From NCBI RefSeq assembly GCF_041320595.1, contig NZ_CP166625.1:1685501-1749500 (forward strand): DNA of 64,000 nucleotides, given 5' to 3'. The notes beneath the pieces were generated by a model. That model did not search any database, was not told where the DNA came from, and saw only the letters and a list, made by a program, of their open reading frames with translations. Each line of letters opens with the position of its first letter. The stretch's first letter is position 1. This stretch comes from Pleomorphomonas sp. PLEO (GTDB lineage: Bacteria; Pseudomonadota; Alphaproteobacteria; Rhizobiales; Pleomorphomonadaceae). The position numbers and the translations under genes were made by a program. Shown here one piece after another: positions 19,165-28,271 of this stretch.

Positions 19165-20844
19165 GTGTCATTTAGAAATCTTGCCCTGCAGTGGAAAGTT
19201 ATTTGCCTTCTGGCGTTGCTAGCCGCCGTTTCGTTCGGGGTGATCGTCTACGCCGGGGTGCAGATCGACACCGTCAACACGATCAATACGGAGATCCTCG
19301 AAGGCCCCGCCGCCGCCGCTACGGCTTTGGCGCGGAGCAGTCGCGATCTCAGGCAGGCGGAGACTGGGGTCTGGGGGCTGGCGACTGCCACGACCGCGGA
19401 CGAGAGCCATTCGGCCGAGGGCACCATCACCGAGGCGATGGCCAGCTACGAAAAGCAGAACGGCATCGCCGCCCAGGCTTATCCGCAAGGGGCCGGCGAA
19501 ATCGCCGACGTGCTGAGCAAGGCGAAAAATGCCATCAACGCCGTCTGCCGAGGGGCGGTCGATCAGGTGAAGGCGGGCGCGCCGGTTGCCAAGACGATGC
19601 AGGGGATTTGCGTCCCGGAAATCGACGCGGCGATTGCCAAGGCCGTCGTTTTCAATGACGCGCTGATTGCCGAGAAGGACAAGCTCGACAAGTCGGCCGA
19701 CGTCGTCGCCTACCACGCGGAGTTGACGGCTGGGATCACGATGATCCTCAGCTCGCTCTTCGTGATCGGCCTGGCGATCCTGGTCACGCGCCGGTCGATC
19801 GTCGGCCCGGTCAAGGATTCGCTCAAGGTGATGGAATCGCTGGGGCGTGGCGAACTGAGCATCGATGTGCCGCATACCGACCGCAAGGACGAGATCGGCG
19901 CCATCGCCGGCGCGCTGTTGAAGCTGAGGGCCGATCTTCAACGGGCCAAGGCGGTTCGTGAAGAGCACAGCAAGGCCGAGGAAGTGGCCAGCCAGAAGAT
20001 GATCCACCGCAACGATGTGGGCACGCGCTTCGTGACGGAGATGCAGGGCATGGCCAGCGTCTTCGCCCAGACGTCGGACGAAGTAGCCGACAACGCCCGT
20101 GGCCTGTCGGCGACCGCCGAGGAAACGGCCCGCCAGGCGCAGGCCGTGGCCGCCGCCGCCGAGGAAGCCGCCGCCAACGTGCAGACGGTGGCCGCCGCGT
20201 CGGAGGAAATGGCCGTGTCGGTGCGCGAAATCGCCACCCAGGTCACCCATTCGGCGGCGATCGCCGACAGCGCCTATCGCGAGGCGCAGGCTTCCAACGC
20301 GCGGATCGCTACACTGGCCACAGCCGCCGCCGCCATCGGCGATGTGATCAACCTTATCAGGGGCATCGCCGACCAGACCAACCTTCTGGCGCTGAATGCC
20401 ACCATCGAGGCTGCCCGGGCCGGTGAGGCTGGCAAGGGCTTTGCAGTCGTCGCGGCCGAAGTGAAGCAGCTGGCCGATCAAACCTCCAGGGCAACGGGCG
20501 AGATCGAGGTCAAGGTGTCGGAGATCCAGACGGCGACCGACGGCACGGTGTCGTCGATGTCGGAGATCATCAAGACGATCAGCGGCATCAAGGACGCATC
20601 GGCGGCGATCGCCAGCGCCATCGAGCAGCAGGGCGCCACCACCGACGAGATCGCCCGCAACTGCCAGCAGGCGGCGACCGGCACCACCCAGGTGACCCAG
20701 AACATCTCCGGCGTTGGGCAGGCGGCGGAAATGACCGGCTCGGCCTCCACCCAGCTGATGACCATGTCGAACGGGCTGTCGCAGAAGGCGGCGAGCCTGA
20801 AGGTGTCGGTCGAGACCTTCATGAAGGATCTGGCGGCGCTTTGA
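19165..20844 (+). CDS. Methyl-accepting chemotaxis protein 2 (tandem paralogue)
   Basis: This receptor starts at a GTG at 19165 and has 559 residues, the same length and layout as the upstream paralogue. The N-terminal sensor is clearly diverged, while keeping the two cysteines (AVCRG and GICVPEID). From the HAMP domain onward the two become nearly identical, and long DNA tracts of the signalling domain differ by single bases. The signalling tip is intact, and no CheR tether is present. The pair probably arose by tandem duplication with later homogenisation of the 3' half, giving two ligand inputs into one signalling module. Confidence 0.92.
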   Translation: MSFRNLALQWKVICLLALLAAVSFGVIVYAGVQIDTVNTINTEILEGPAAAATALARSSRDLRQAETGVWGLATATTADESHSAEGTITEAMASYEKQNGIAAQAYPQGAGEIADVLSKAKNAINAVCRGAVDQVKAGAPVAKTMQGICVPEIDAAIAKAVVFNDALIAEKDKLDKSADVVAYHAELTAGITMILSSLFVIGLAILVTRRSIVGPVKDSLKVMESLGRGELSIDVPHTDRKDEIGAIAGALLKLRADLQRAKAVREEHSKAEEVASQKMIHRNDVGTRFVTEMQGMASVFAQTSDEVADNARGLSATAEETARQAQAVAAAAEEAAANVQTVAAASEEMAVSVREIATQVTHSAAIADSAYREAQASNARIATLATAAAAIGDVINLIRGIADQTNLLALNATIEAARAGEAGKGFAVVAAEVKQLADQTSRATGEIEVKVSEIQTATDGTVSSMSEIIKTISGIKDASAAIASAIEQQGATTDEIARNCQQAATGTTQVTQNISGVGQAAEMTGSASTQLMTMSNGLSQKAASLKVSVETFMKDLAAL

Positions 20845-20852
20845 TGCCGCTC

Positions 20853-20884
20853 GCCTTTCCGGGGATATCTCCGGGAAGGCTTTC
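20853..20884 (+). terminator. Terminator-like hairpin after chemoreceptor 2
   Basis: GCCTTTCCGG and CCGGGAAGGC form a 10-bp stem with one wobble pair and an 8-nt loop, followed by TTTC. It lies 8 bp after the stop codon, before the response regulator gene. Confidence 0.6.
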
Positions 20885-20967
20885 AACGCCGATCTTCCCA
20901 ATTTGCCGTCAGGCGCAATGCTGCTGCAATGTTCGCCGCATAGCGCTCACGGCGAAGTGGGGAAGAC

Positions 20968-21642
20968 ATGCGCCTGTTGCTTGTTGAAGACGAACCGCAG
21001 ATGGCGGATGCGCTGGCCACGGCGCTGCACCGCTTCGACATCATCGTCGATCATGCGCCGACGCTCGCCTATGCGCGGGAGGCCATCGCCCAAAGCCTGC
21101 ACGATATCATTCTGCTGGATCTGCAGCTTCCGGACGGCGATGGACTGGCCTTTCTCACCCATCTTCGCGGAACCCGCGACACCACGCCGGTGATCGTGCT
21201 GACGGCGCGCGGCTCGATCGAAGACCGCGTCAACGGCCTTGACGTCGGCGCCGACGATTATCTCACCAAGCCGTTCGCGGTGGAGGAGCTGTTGGCGCGC
21301 ATCCGGGCCGTCATGCGCCGCCCGGCCAAGGTGGTGCCGATGGTGGCGCGTGTCGGGCGGCTGGAGTTCAGCCTCGACAATCGCGAGGCGCGCATCGACG
21401 GCACCCTGCTCGATCTGCCACGGCGCGAATTGCTCGTGCTGGAAACGCTGGTCCGTCGGCAAGGGCGGACCGTTCTGCGCAGCGTGCTGGAGGAGGCGGT
21501 CTATACGTTCGATGACGAGATCCAGTCCAATGCGCTGGATTCGCACATATCGCGCTTGCGGCGAAAACTGATGGATGCCGAGGCCGAGGTCGAGATCCAC
21601 GGCATTCGCGGCGTCGGTTATCTGATCAGGCCGGCGCTATGA
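20968..21642 (+). CDS. OmpR-family response regulator (TctD-like)
   Basis: This 224-residue regulator has a receiver domain with D51 as the phosphoacceptor (IILLDLQLPDGDG), the acidic pair in LLVEDEP, and K in LTKPFAVEELLARI. A winged-helix DNA-binding domain (about 125-222) ends RLRRKLMDAEAEVEIHGIRGVGYLI. Its stop overlaps the histidine kinase start by 4 bp, so the two form a classic pair. The regulator encoded at 27079-27753 is a close paralogue of the same length. Confidence 0.94.
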   Translation: MRLLLVEDEPQMADALATALHRFDIIVDHAPTLAYAREAIAQSLHDIILLDLQLPDGDGLAFLTHLRGTRDTTPVIVLTARGSIEDRVNGLDVGADDYLTKPFAVEELLARIRAVMRRPAKVVPMVARVGRLEFSLDNREARIDGTLLDLPRRELLVLETLVRRQGRTVLRSVLEEAVYTFDDEIQSNALDSHISRLRRKLMDAEAEVEIHGIRGVGYLIRPAL

Positions 21643-23006
21643 AACCGCGTCGACCGATATCGCTGAAACGGCGCCTCATCGTCCAGTTCCTCATCTTTCA
21701 GGTCAGCATTCTCTTCCTGTTCGGCATCGGCTTCGTGGCCTATCTCGTCCAGAAGGACGAGGGCGGCGTGCTGATCAGCCCACAATTCGCCGAGGTGGCG
21801 GCGCGCGCCATCGAACGGCAGGCGGACGGCAGCCTGCGGCTCAACGAGACGCCCGAGTTGGCCAAGCTCAAGCGGATGACCGGCGATTTCTGGTTCGTCG
21901 CGCGCAGCGATCGCGGCGAGATCGTTGAGACGGGCACGGTTCCCGAACTCTTCGCCGTCATGGCGCGCAACCTCGACAAGATCACCTTCGCCGATATCCG
22001 CGACACGACGTGGCCTTTTTCCAACCTCGCCGTGGTGCGGCGGGCGTCCGGTCCGGCCGGCGAGTTCACCGTGCTCGGCAAGGGCAATCTGTTCAGCACC
22101 ACCTTCGTCGTCCTGTTTCTGTCCAATCTGCTGATGGTGCCCATCCTCATGTTGCTGGCGGCGGTGACGATCATCGGCGTGCCGTGGATCGTGCGGCGGG
22201 CTTTCTCCAGTCTGTCCAGCATTGCCCGGGAAGCTGGAGCCATCGATATCGACCGGCGCGGCTATCGCCTGCCGCTGGAGGAAGTGCCCAATGAGGTGCG
22301 GCCGCTGGTCAACGCGGTCAACGGCGCCCTGCAACGGCTGGATGAAGGATACGAGCGGCATCAGCGCTTCATCCTCGATGCCGCTCACGAACTGCGCACG
22401 CCCGTCGCCATCCTGCAGACGCGGGTGGAAGGCATCCCGGAAAGCCAGCTCAGGACGCATCTGTTGGCCGATGCCTGGCGTATCGCCTCGCTGGCCGAGC
22501 AACTGCTCGATCTGCAGCGCCTGGATAGCAGCGGCCACAGCTTCGCCGACGTCGATCTGGTGGGGCTCTGTCGCGAAGCCGCCGCCGACCTTGCCCCGCT
22601 CGCCATCGCCCATGGCTACGAGCTGTCGCTGGAGGTGGCGGCGAAGGAGATCATCATCCGGGCCGACAGCGGTGCCTTGCAGCGGGTGCTGACCAATATC
22701 GTCCAGAATGCCATCGAACATGGCGGCGGGCGTGGAACCATCCTGATCAGAGTGGCAACGCCCGCCATCATTGAAATCAGCGACGAGGGGCCGGGCGTGC
22801 CCGCCGACGAACGGGAGCGGATTTTCGAGCCGTTCCATCGCCTGCACCCCCGGACTCGCGGCGCGGGGCTTGGCCTCAATCTGGTGCGCGATATCATGCA
22901 ACGCCACGGCGGCAGCGTGTCGGTCATAGATGCGCCGCAGGGTGGGGCCTGTTTTCGCCTGGTTTTTCTTAGCGGCTCGATCGGTAATATACTAAAAAAT
23001 CATTAA
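21639..23006 (+). CDS. Sensor histidine kinase
   Basis: This 455-residue kinase has TM1 (about 15-36), a periplasmic domain of about 115 residues, TM2 (about 155-180), a HAMP-like segment, an H-box with H250 (DAAHELRTPVAI), and a catalytic domain with N-box NIVQNAIEHGG, DEGPGVP and GAGLGLNLV. All phosphotransfer elements look intact. The periplasmic sensor has no family I can name. It is coupled to the response regulator by an ATGA overlap, and downstream lie an outer-membrane barrel and a secreted serine hydrolase, plausible targets. Confidence 0.93.
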   Translation: MKPRRPISLKRRLIVQFLIFQVSILFLFGIGFVAYLVQKDEGGVLISPQFAEVAARAIERQADGSLRLNETPELAKLKRMTGDFWFVARSDRGEIVETGTVPELFAVMARNLDKITFADIRDTTWPFSNLAVVRRASGPAGEFTVLGKGNLFSTTFVVLFLSNLLMVPILMLLAAVTIIGVPWIVRRAFSSLSSIAREAGAIDIDRRGYRLPLEEVPNEVRPLVNAVNGALQRLDEGYERHQRFILDAAHELRTPVAILQTRVEGIPESQLRTHLLADAWRIASLAEQLLDLQRLDSSGHSFADVDLVGLCREAAADLAPLAIAHGYELSLEVAAKEIIIRADSGALQRVLTNIVQNAIEHGGGRGTILIRVATPAIIEISDEGPGVPADERERIFEPFHRLHPRTRGAGLGLNLVRDIMQRHGGSVSVIDAPQGGACFRLVFLSGSIGNILKNH

Positions 23007-23221
23007 TGAAGGGCGAGATAGCCCTCAATACTTGCTGACAATTTTATTCTTATTATTCCGCCGCGCAATGTAGACGCAATCTCCGCCGGCAAAATGAGCC
23101 TCATCTGCCGATGGCAACTGTCACGTCATCGGAGAGAAGCGGGCCGCCGAGGCGGCTTTTCAAACAACCCATTTGCCCGCGGATGATCCAAACACGCGGG
23201 GTGCATGTCATGGAGCGGTCA

Positions 23222-23857
23222 ATGTCTTTCAATGCAAAAGCGGTGGTCATCGTGGTGGGCGTCGCGGGCCTCATCGCCGGCAACGCGTCGGCCGCCGATA
23301 TTTCCAACCCGGGCGGGATAAATGTCCCCTCCTACGATGCGCCGGCACCGTTCAAATGGGATGGCGCCTATGTCGGCGTCCATGGCGGCGCCACCACCTC
23401 GCATGCCAACCCGCTGTCGGGCGACAAGGCGCTGTTGGGCGGCATTCACGCGGGTTACAACTTTCAGACCGGTCCCGCCGTTCTGGGTGTCGAGGTCGAG
23501 GGAAGCTATCTTGGCAACGCCGAGCACGGTGTTCCCGGCGGCAAGGTGCAGGAGCACTATCGCGGCGCGGCCAAGGCCAGGGCGGGTATCAGCCTCGACC
23601 ACACGCTCGTCTACGGCACCGCCGGCCTCACCATGACCAATCTCAAGGGCGGCGGCGGAACCTACGTGTCGGACGGTTTCAAGCAGGGATATCTTTTGGG
23701 CGCCGGCGTCGAGCAGGCGTTTGGCGGCGGCCTCTCCGCCAGCTTCGAATATGACTATGTGGCGACCGACGACATGAAGGCCACGACCTCAAGCGGCATA
23801 TCGAGGACCAACGTCAAGGACCACGTCTTCAAGGCGGGCCTCAACTACCGCTTCTAG
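23222..23857 (+). CDS. Outer membrane beta-barrel protein (OmpA/Omp25-like)
   Basis: This encodes 211 residues with a signal peptide (MSFNAKAVVIVVGVAGLIAG, cleavage after ASA). The mature part contains alternating strands such as WDGAYVGVHGGA, LLGGIHAGYNFQ and GYLLGAGVEQAFGGG, and ends DHVFKAGLNYRF with the C-terminal Phe of barrel proteins. This is the rhizobial Omp25/RopB-like eight-strand porin family. The ATG at 23222 is preceded by GGAG, although the frame extends further upstream. It follows a two-component pair that may control it. Confidence 0.9.
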   Translation: MSFNAKAVVIVVGVAGLIAGNASAADISNPGGINVPSYDAPAPFKWDGAYVGVHGGATTSHANPLSGDKALLGGIHAGYNFQTGPAVLGVEVEGSYLGNAEHGVPGGKVQEHYRGAAKARAGISLDHTLVYGTAGLTMTNLKGGGGTYVSDGFKQGYLLGAGVEQAFGGGLSASFEYDYVATDDMKATTSSGISRTNVKDHVFKAGLNYRF

Positions 23858-23870
23858 AGAAGTTCGGCCA

Positions 23871-23951
23871 AACCGGGAGCCAGTCTCGCATCCCGGTTCG
23901 CAGGACCAACGAAACAAGGCTTTTCCGGTGAACCAGATGTCACCGGAAAAG
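23871..23951 (+). terminator. Two successive hairpins after the OMP gene
   Basis: AACCGGGA/TCCCGGTT (23871-23898) is followed by a perfect 12-bp stem, CTTTTCCGGTGA with TCACCGGAAAAG (23920-23951). No T-run follows the second stem on the plus strand. They probably end or stabilise the abundant OMP mRNA. Confidence 0.5.
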
Positions 23952-24028
23952 CGATCGCAATGCATGCGATGCGCTCAAGCGCCCGCCCGTTTTCCGGCAA
24001 TATTTACCGTCTACCAGGAGGGCTTCTC

Positions 24029-25219
24029 ATGTCCCGTTGCATCGCCAGGTCGGCCATCGCCCTTGCCATCCTCGCGGCGATCGGCACGCCGGTCCACGCG
24101 GCGGACTATCGGCCGGTTCAATGCGCCGCCCGTGCTCCCTATGCCGGCGCGCCACTGCATGCCGCCTTCGACATCGCACCGATCGGCCCCATTGCCAACC
24201 GAGCGCTGCCCGAGGCTGTCACCGGTCGCCTCGATGGCGCCTACGAGCGTATTCGAACCGTCACCGCCGCTTCGGCGATGACGGCGGCGGTCGCCATGCC
24301 GGGAAAAGGCCTGTGGCAACGGACCGACGCGCCGGCCGGTGCGCCGCTGCTGTTTTGGGCCAGCGTTGGCAAGACCTTCACGGCGGTCGTCATCCTGCAA
24401 ATGGTGAGGGAGGGCAAACTCTCCCTTGACGATCCGGTCTCGCGCTGGGTGTCGGACGTGCCGAATGGCGATGTGGCGACGGTTCGTGACTTGCTCGCCC
24501 ATACCGGCGGCCTGTTCAGCGCCAATGAGGATTTCAAGGTGCATGCCGATCCGCGCTATCGCGATCCGGCCGCCAACCTTGCGGTGGCGCGCCGGCATGG
24601 GGCCATTTTTTGCCCCGGTGAAAACTGGCACTATTCCAACACCGGCTACGATCTGCTGGGCGAAATCGTCCGGCAGATCGATCATCGCTCGATCGATGAC
24701 GCGATCACCGCGCGGATCATCACCCCGCTTGGGCTCACCTCGATGCGCGCCCTGGCGCCGGGCCGTGGATCGGCCGGCGTCGCGCCGCTGGTGACGGCGA
24801 TTGAAAAGCCCATGGACCCAAGCTGGGCCGGGGCCGCCGGTCCCATCGTCAGCACCGCCGCCGACATGACCCGCTTTTGGGCGGCCTTGCTCGGCGGACG
24901 TCTGTTGCCGGAGCGCACGGTGCGCGAGATGGCCCGGACGCTCTACCCGATGTACGATCCGGGGACCTATTATGGGCTGGGCCTCATGGTGTTCGATGTG
25001 GCCGATGGCGCCCGCTCTCTCCGCTGGATCGGACACGCCGGCGGAACGCCCGGCGCCAGCGCGGTCGTTGCCTATTCGCCGGCCGACAAGGCCATCGTCG
25101 CGGTCGCCCTCACCGGCGATGGCGCATCCGTCCCCGCCGCCAACCTGCTCCTGAAAGCGCTGATGCCGCCCGAAGTTTTGGCACCCGGTCACAAGGGAAA
25201 GGCTGAAAATTCCAAATAG
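24029..25219 (+). CDS. Secreted serine hydrolase, beta-lactamase/class C PBP family
   Basis: This 396-residue protein begins with a signal peptide ending PVHAAD. The nucleophile motif is SVGK (ASVGKTFTAVVIL, about residue 113), then the YSN motif (HYSNTGYDLLG) and HAGG near the C-terminus, which replaces the KTG of true class C lactamases and is common in the esterase or D-peptidase branch. The periplasmic role could be peptidase or esterase; a resistance function is not supported. The ATG at 24029 follows AGGAGGG. Its neighbours are envelope genes between two paralogous two-component systems. Confidence 0.9.
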   Translation: MSRCIARSAIALAILAAIGTPVHAADYRPVQCAARAPYAGAPLHAAFDIAPIGPIANRALPEAVTGRLDGAYERIRTVTAASAMTAAVAMPGKGLWQRTDAPAGAPLLFWASVGKTFTAVVILQMVREGKLSLDDPVSRWVSDVPNGDVATVRDLLAHTGGLFSANEDFKVHADPRYRDPAANLAVARRHGAIFCPGENWHYSNTGYDLLGEIVRQIDHRSIDDAITARIITPLGLTSMRALAPGRGSAGVAPLVTAIEKPMDPSWAGAAGPIVSTAADMTRFWAALLGGRLLPERTVREMARTLYPMYDPGTYYGLGLMVFDVADGARSLRWIGHAGGTPGASAVVAYSPADKAIVAVALTGDGASVPAANLLLKALMPPEVLAPGHKGKAENSK

Positions 25220-25300
25220 CATTGAGGCCATTTGGCGCAATGCTGCCGTAACCCGAGCACCATAGGCCTAGGCCCTGAAAACACAGGGAAAGGCCCCTAA

Positions 25301-25696
25301 ATGACCACGACACCAGGTAGACTGAAACAGAAGCTCGTCTTTTCCGCGATCGGGCTCGCCGCGCTCTTGCTGCTGACGGCTTGTGCCTCGCAGATCATGA
25401 AGAGCTACATCGGCGCGCCGATCAACAGCGTCATGCTGGACTACGGCCCGCCCGACAACGTCTACGATATGCGCCCCGGCGAACGGGCCTATCAGTGGCG
25501 CCAGGACAAGACGCAGGTCGTCTCCGGCAGTACGTCCGGCGAGACGCGCCGGACACGGCATGGCGAGCGCTACGAAGCGACCGAGACCCCCGGCTATCTC
25601 CAGCAGACCGCATGCTACTACACGTTCTACACCCGCTTCTCCGGCGCCGAATGGTACGTGACGAGCTTCAGGCAGCCGTCGTTCGAGTGTGAATAG
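25301..25696 (+). CDS. Small lipoprotein
   Basis: This 131-residue protein has a lipoprotein signal peptide with the lipobox LLTAC, so Cys27 would be lipidated. The mature part contains GAPINSVMLDYGPPDNVYDM, reminiscent of SmpA/OmlA-like small outer-membrane lipoproteins, and two further cysteines (ACYYTFY and SFECE) that may form a disulphide. Function is unknown. It ends 15 bp before the convergent histidine kinase gene. Confidence 0.8.
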   Translation: MTTTPGRLKQKLVFSAIGLAALLLLTACASQIMKSYIGAPINSVMLDYGPPDNVYDMRPGERAYQWRQDKTQVVSGSTSGETRRTRHGERYEATETPGYLQQTACYYTFYTRFSGAEWYVTSFRQPSFECE

Positions 25697-25711
25697 GCAG
25701 CCTGATTGGCG

Positions 25712-27082
25712 TTAGGCTGTGGTGGGCAGTGGAAACACCATTCTGAGGCAGGCGCCCTTGGTCGGCCCGATGACCACTTCGATGTGGCCGCCGTGCAGCC
25801 GCATGATCTTCTGCACCAGATCAAGGCCGAGGCCGGCGCCGCGCCCGCCCTGCCGGAGGCGGTAGAAGGGTTCGAAGATCTGTTCGCGCTCGGCCGGCGG
25901 AATGCCGTCGCCCTCGTCGCAGACTTCGATCCAGCCGGCGCGGGCGACGCGGATCATGATGGTGCCGCGCCGGCCGCCATGGTCGATGGCATTCTGGATG
26001 AGATTGGCCAAGGCACGGTCGAGCGCCGTTTCGTCGCCGGAGATCACGACGTGCTCGGCCTCCGGCTCCAGCGTCATCTCGTAGCCAGCGGCGAACGCCA
26101 GCGGCGCGATGTCGAGGACGATCCGCTCGGCGATGGCGACGAGATCCACCGGCGCGAGGGCGATTTCCCGCTGGTCGAGGCGCTGCAGGTCGAGGAGCTG
26201 GCCGGTCAATATGGTCAGGCGCGTGGTGTCTTCGAGAAGGCGCGTCCGCTCCGGTCCGGGGGAAAGCGAGGCGATGCGCGTCGTCAGGATGGCGATGGGG
26301 GTTCTGAGTTCATGCGCGGCGTCGGCCAGGAAGCGCTTGTGCCCTTCGTAGCCCTTGTCGAGGCGGTCGAGCGCGTGGTTGACCGCGTTGACGAAGGGCA
26401 CCACCTCGGCCGGCACCTTGTCCATGGACAGGCGCACGCCGCTGCGGTCGATGTCGATGCGCTCGGCGTCGGCGGCGGCCTGTCCCAATCCGGCCATGGC
26501 GCGGCGCACCACGAAGGGCGTGACCAGGAGGGTGGCGAGCGCCATCAGCCCGATGATCGGCAGCGCGACGTTGAGGAACAGCGGCTCGGCCGTGGCGATG
26601 ACCTTGCGCACCGAGGCGCGGCCGCTGGCCGGGGTCAGCATCTGCAGCCGGCCGGCTTGGGTGTCGACCCATCTTACGATGCCGATCGGCGTGGTGTCGT
26701 CCGGGGACGAGCGAATGCTGGCCTCGCCGAGACGATCGAGCCTATCGACGATCGGCGCCACCTCGGGCGGCGGGGTTCCCTCCGTGAGGCGCCGGCCTTG
26801 GGCGTCGCGCAGGATGAACCAGAGATCGGGCTTCTCCGCCCGCAGACGGATCAACTCGGGTGTCGGCCGCAGCGTCAGATCGCCCAGGGCGTCGCGCTCG
26901 ACCGCTTCGGCGAGCACGTCGATGGTGCTGAATTGATAACGCTCGCCCAGCATGCCGCTCCGCCACAGGGAACCGACGACGACCAGAATGACCGTCGCGA
27001 GCAGAAGCAGCATGATGGCCTGCATGACGGCGAGACGGCCGACGAGGCGCCATTTGAGGGACTTGGGACGCCAAGGGGTCAT
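25712..27082 (-). CDS. Sensor histidine kinase (paralogue)
   Basis: This 456-residue kinase matches the one at 21639 in plan: TM1 (about 15-40), periplasmic sensor, TM2 (about 165-190), H-box with H257 (DAAHELRTPIAI), N-box NLIQNAIDHGG, DEGDGIP and GAGLGLDLVQ. The cytoplasmic half is strongly similar to the first kinase, while the periplasmic domains differ, implying a different signal. Its start overlaps the response regulator stop by 4 bp. Confidence 0.93.
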   Translation of the reverse strand: MTPWRPKSLKWRLVGRLAVMQAIMLLLLATVILVVVGSLWRSGMLGERYQFSTIDVLAEAVERDALGDLTLRPTPELIRLRAEKPDLWFILRDAQGRRLTEGTPPPEVAPIVDRLDRLGEASIRSSPDDTTPIGIVRWVDTQAGRLQMLTPASGRASVRKVIATAEPLFLNVALPIIGLMALATLLVTPFVVRRAMAGLGQAAADAERIDIDRSGVRLSMDKVPAEVVPFVNAVNHALDRLDKGYEGHKRFLADAAHELRTPIAILTTRIASLSPGPERTRLLEDTTRLTILTGQLLDLQRLDQREIALAPVDLVAIAERIVLDIAPLAFAAGYEMTLEPEAEHVVISGDETALDRALANLIQNAIDHGGRRGTIMIRVARAGWIEVCDEGDGIPPAEREQIFEPFYRLRQGGRGAGLGLDLVQKIMRLHGGHIEVVIGPTKGACLRMVFPLPTTA

Positions 27083-27753
27083 TGCGTTTCCCTGAGGAGA
27101 TAGCCGACGCCGCGCACGCCGTTGATGGTGACGCCGCCGTCGGCCTCGGTCAGTTTACGGCGCAGGCGCGACACCTGGGTATCCAAGGCGTTGGGCTGGA
27201 CCTCGTCGTCCAACGAGAACACCGCCTCCATCAGTAACGCGCGCGGCACCATGCGGCCCATCCGGCGCAGCAGCGCTTCGAGGACGAGGATTTCCCGCCG
27301 CGTCAGGTCGAGAACGACATCGCCGACGCTGGCCTCGCGGTTGACGAAATCGAAGGACAGGCGACCGGCGCGGACCTTATCGGATTGCACGTTGGCCGGC
27401 CGGCGCATGAGGGCGCGCAGCCGGGCCAGGAACTCCTCCAAGGCGAAGGGCTTGGCCAGATAGTCGTCGGCCCCCCGGTCCAGCCCCGCGACGCGATCGG
27501 CGACATCGCCGCGCACCGTGAGGACGAGCACCGGCACCAGATTGCCGCGCGCCCGGAGCTTGGGGATCAGGGTGAGGCCATCGCCATCCGGCAGCTGACG
27601 GTCGAGCACCAGGGCGTCATAGCCGCCCAGCGCGGCGATGGCCTCGGCCTCGAACAGGTTGGGCGCGTGGTCGACGATCATGTCGTGCCGGGTGAGCGCC
27701 GCGCGCAACGCCGAGGCCATCTCCGGCTCATCTTCGACCAGCAACACGCGCAT
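27079..27753 (-). CDS. OmpR-family response regulator (paralogue)
   Basis: This 224-residue regulator has D51 (LVLDRQLPDGDG), LLVEDEP at the N-terminus and K in LAKPFALEEFL. The winged helix ends RLRRKLTEADGGVTINGVRGVGYLL. It is the same length and closely similar to the regulator at 20968. The ATG at 27753 fits the family, while the open frame up to 27867 is probably leader. It is transcribed toward the envelope genes it may help control. Confidence 0.93.
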   Translation of the reverse strand: MRVLLVEDEPEMASALRAALTRHDMIVDHAPNLFEAEAIAALGGYDALVLDRQLPDGDGLTLIPKLRARGNLVPVLVLTVRGDVADRVAGLDRGADDYLAKPFALEEFLARLRALMRRPANVQSDKVRAGRLSFDFVNREASVGDVVLDLTRREILVLEALLRRMGRMVPRALLMEAVFSLDDEVQPNALDTQVSRLRRKLTEADGGVTINGVRGVGYLLRETQ

Positions 27754-27889
27754 CAATGCGTTTCCTTGAGTCCCCGCTCGGATTCTCTCTAGCGGCTCTT
27801 CATGGCGGCAGCCTTGCAAAAAATCCAGACAACCGGGTTTCCGGCATTTTTTCGGCCCGGCGCACATAGGGCTCCAAGGACAAGGGGCG

Positions 27890-28122
27890 CCCTATATTCC
27901 TCCCTTGCTCTTTTCGGCCCGAGGTCCTCCGCCTTCGCAGAGGAAGACAGGTAATTTATATATAAGAAACATATACTTAGATAAATTTCGCAGGTTGCCA
28001 TCTTCCGCGCGAGAAAGCGGAGAATGATGGTCTATGTATATGTTTTTCCTATATATTTTACTGTCCTCCTCTGCGAAGGCAGAGGACCTCAGGCAGGATG
28101 AGGCGGCGCGGCCGATATAGGG
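27890..28122. repeat. Dispersed paired-hairpin repeat, copy C (long spacer)
   Basis: Ends are CCCTATAT and ATATAGGG. Arms at 27918-27950 and 28061-28093 pair over about 33 bp, each with an internal hairpin. The 110-bp spacer is much longer than in other copies and contains an extra inverted segment around 28000-28030 plus AT-rich palindromic words, so a second element may have inserted. It occupies much of the 518-bp gap before the acyltransferase gene. Confidence 0.8.
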
Positions 28123-28271
28123 TCCGCGTCTGAATGAGCCCTCATCCGTTTGCCGCCGGGCTGTCACACGTCCTTCAGCTTGCCGCGCGACAGACTGCCG
28201 ACATGTCGGCGTGCGAGGAGCGGGGCTGCATTTCAAAGCATTTCCAGCAAATCCCTTTGGCAGAGGTTCTC

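Noticed and set aside
19219-20901. Long open frame on the minus strand opposite chemoreceptor 2 (and similar ones opposite chemoreceptor 1 and the RND gene)
   Set aside because: The translation is low-complexity, rich in G, R, H and D, as expected from antisense of high-GC genes. It has no domain, and the plus-strand gene is certain.
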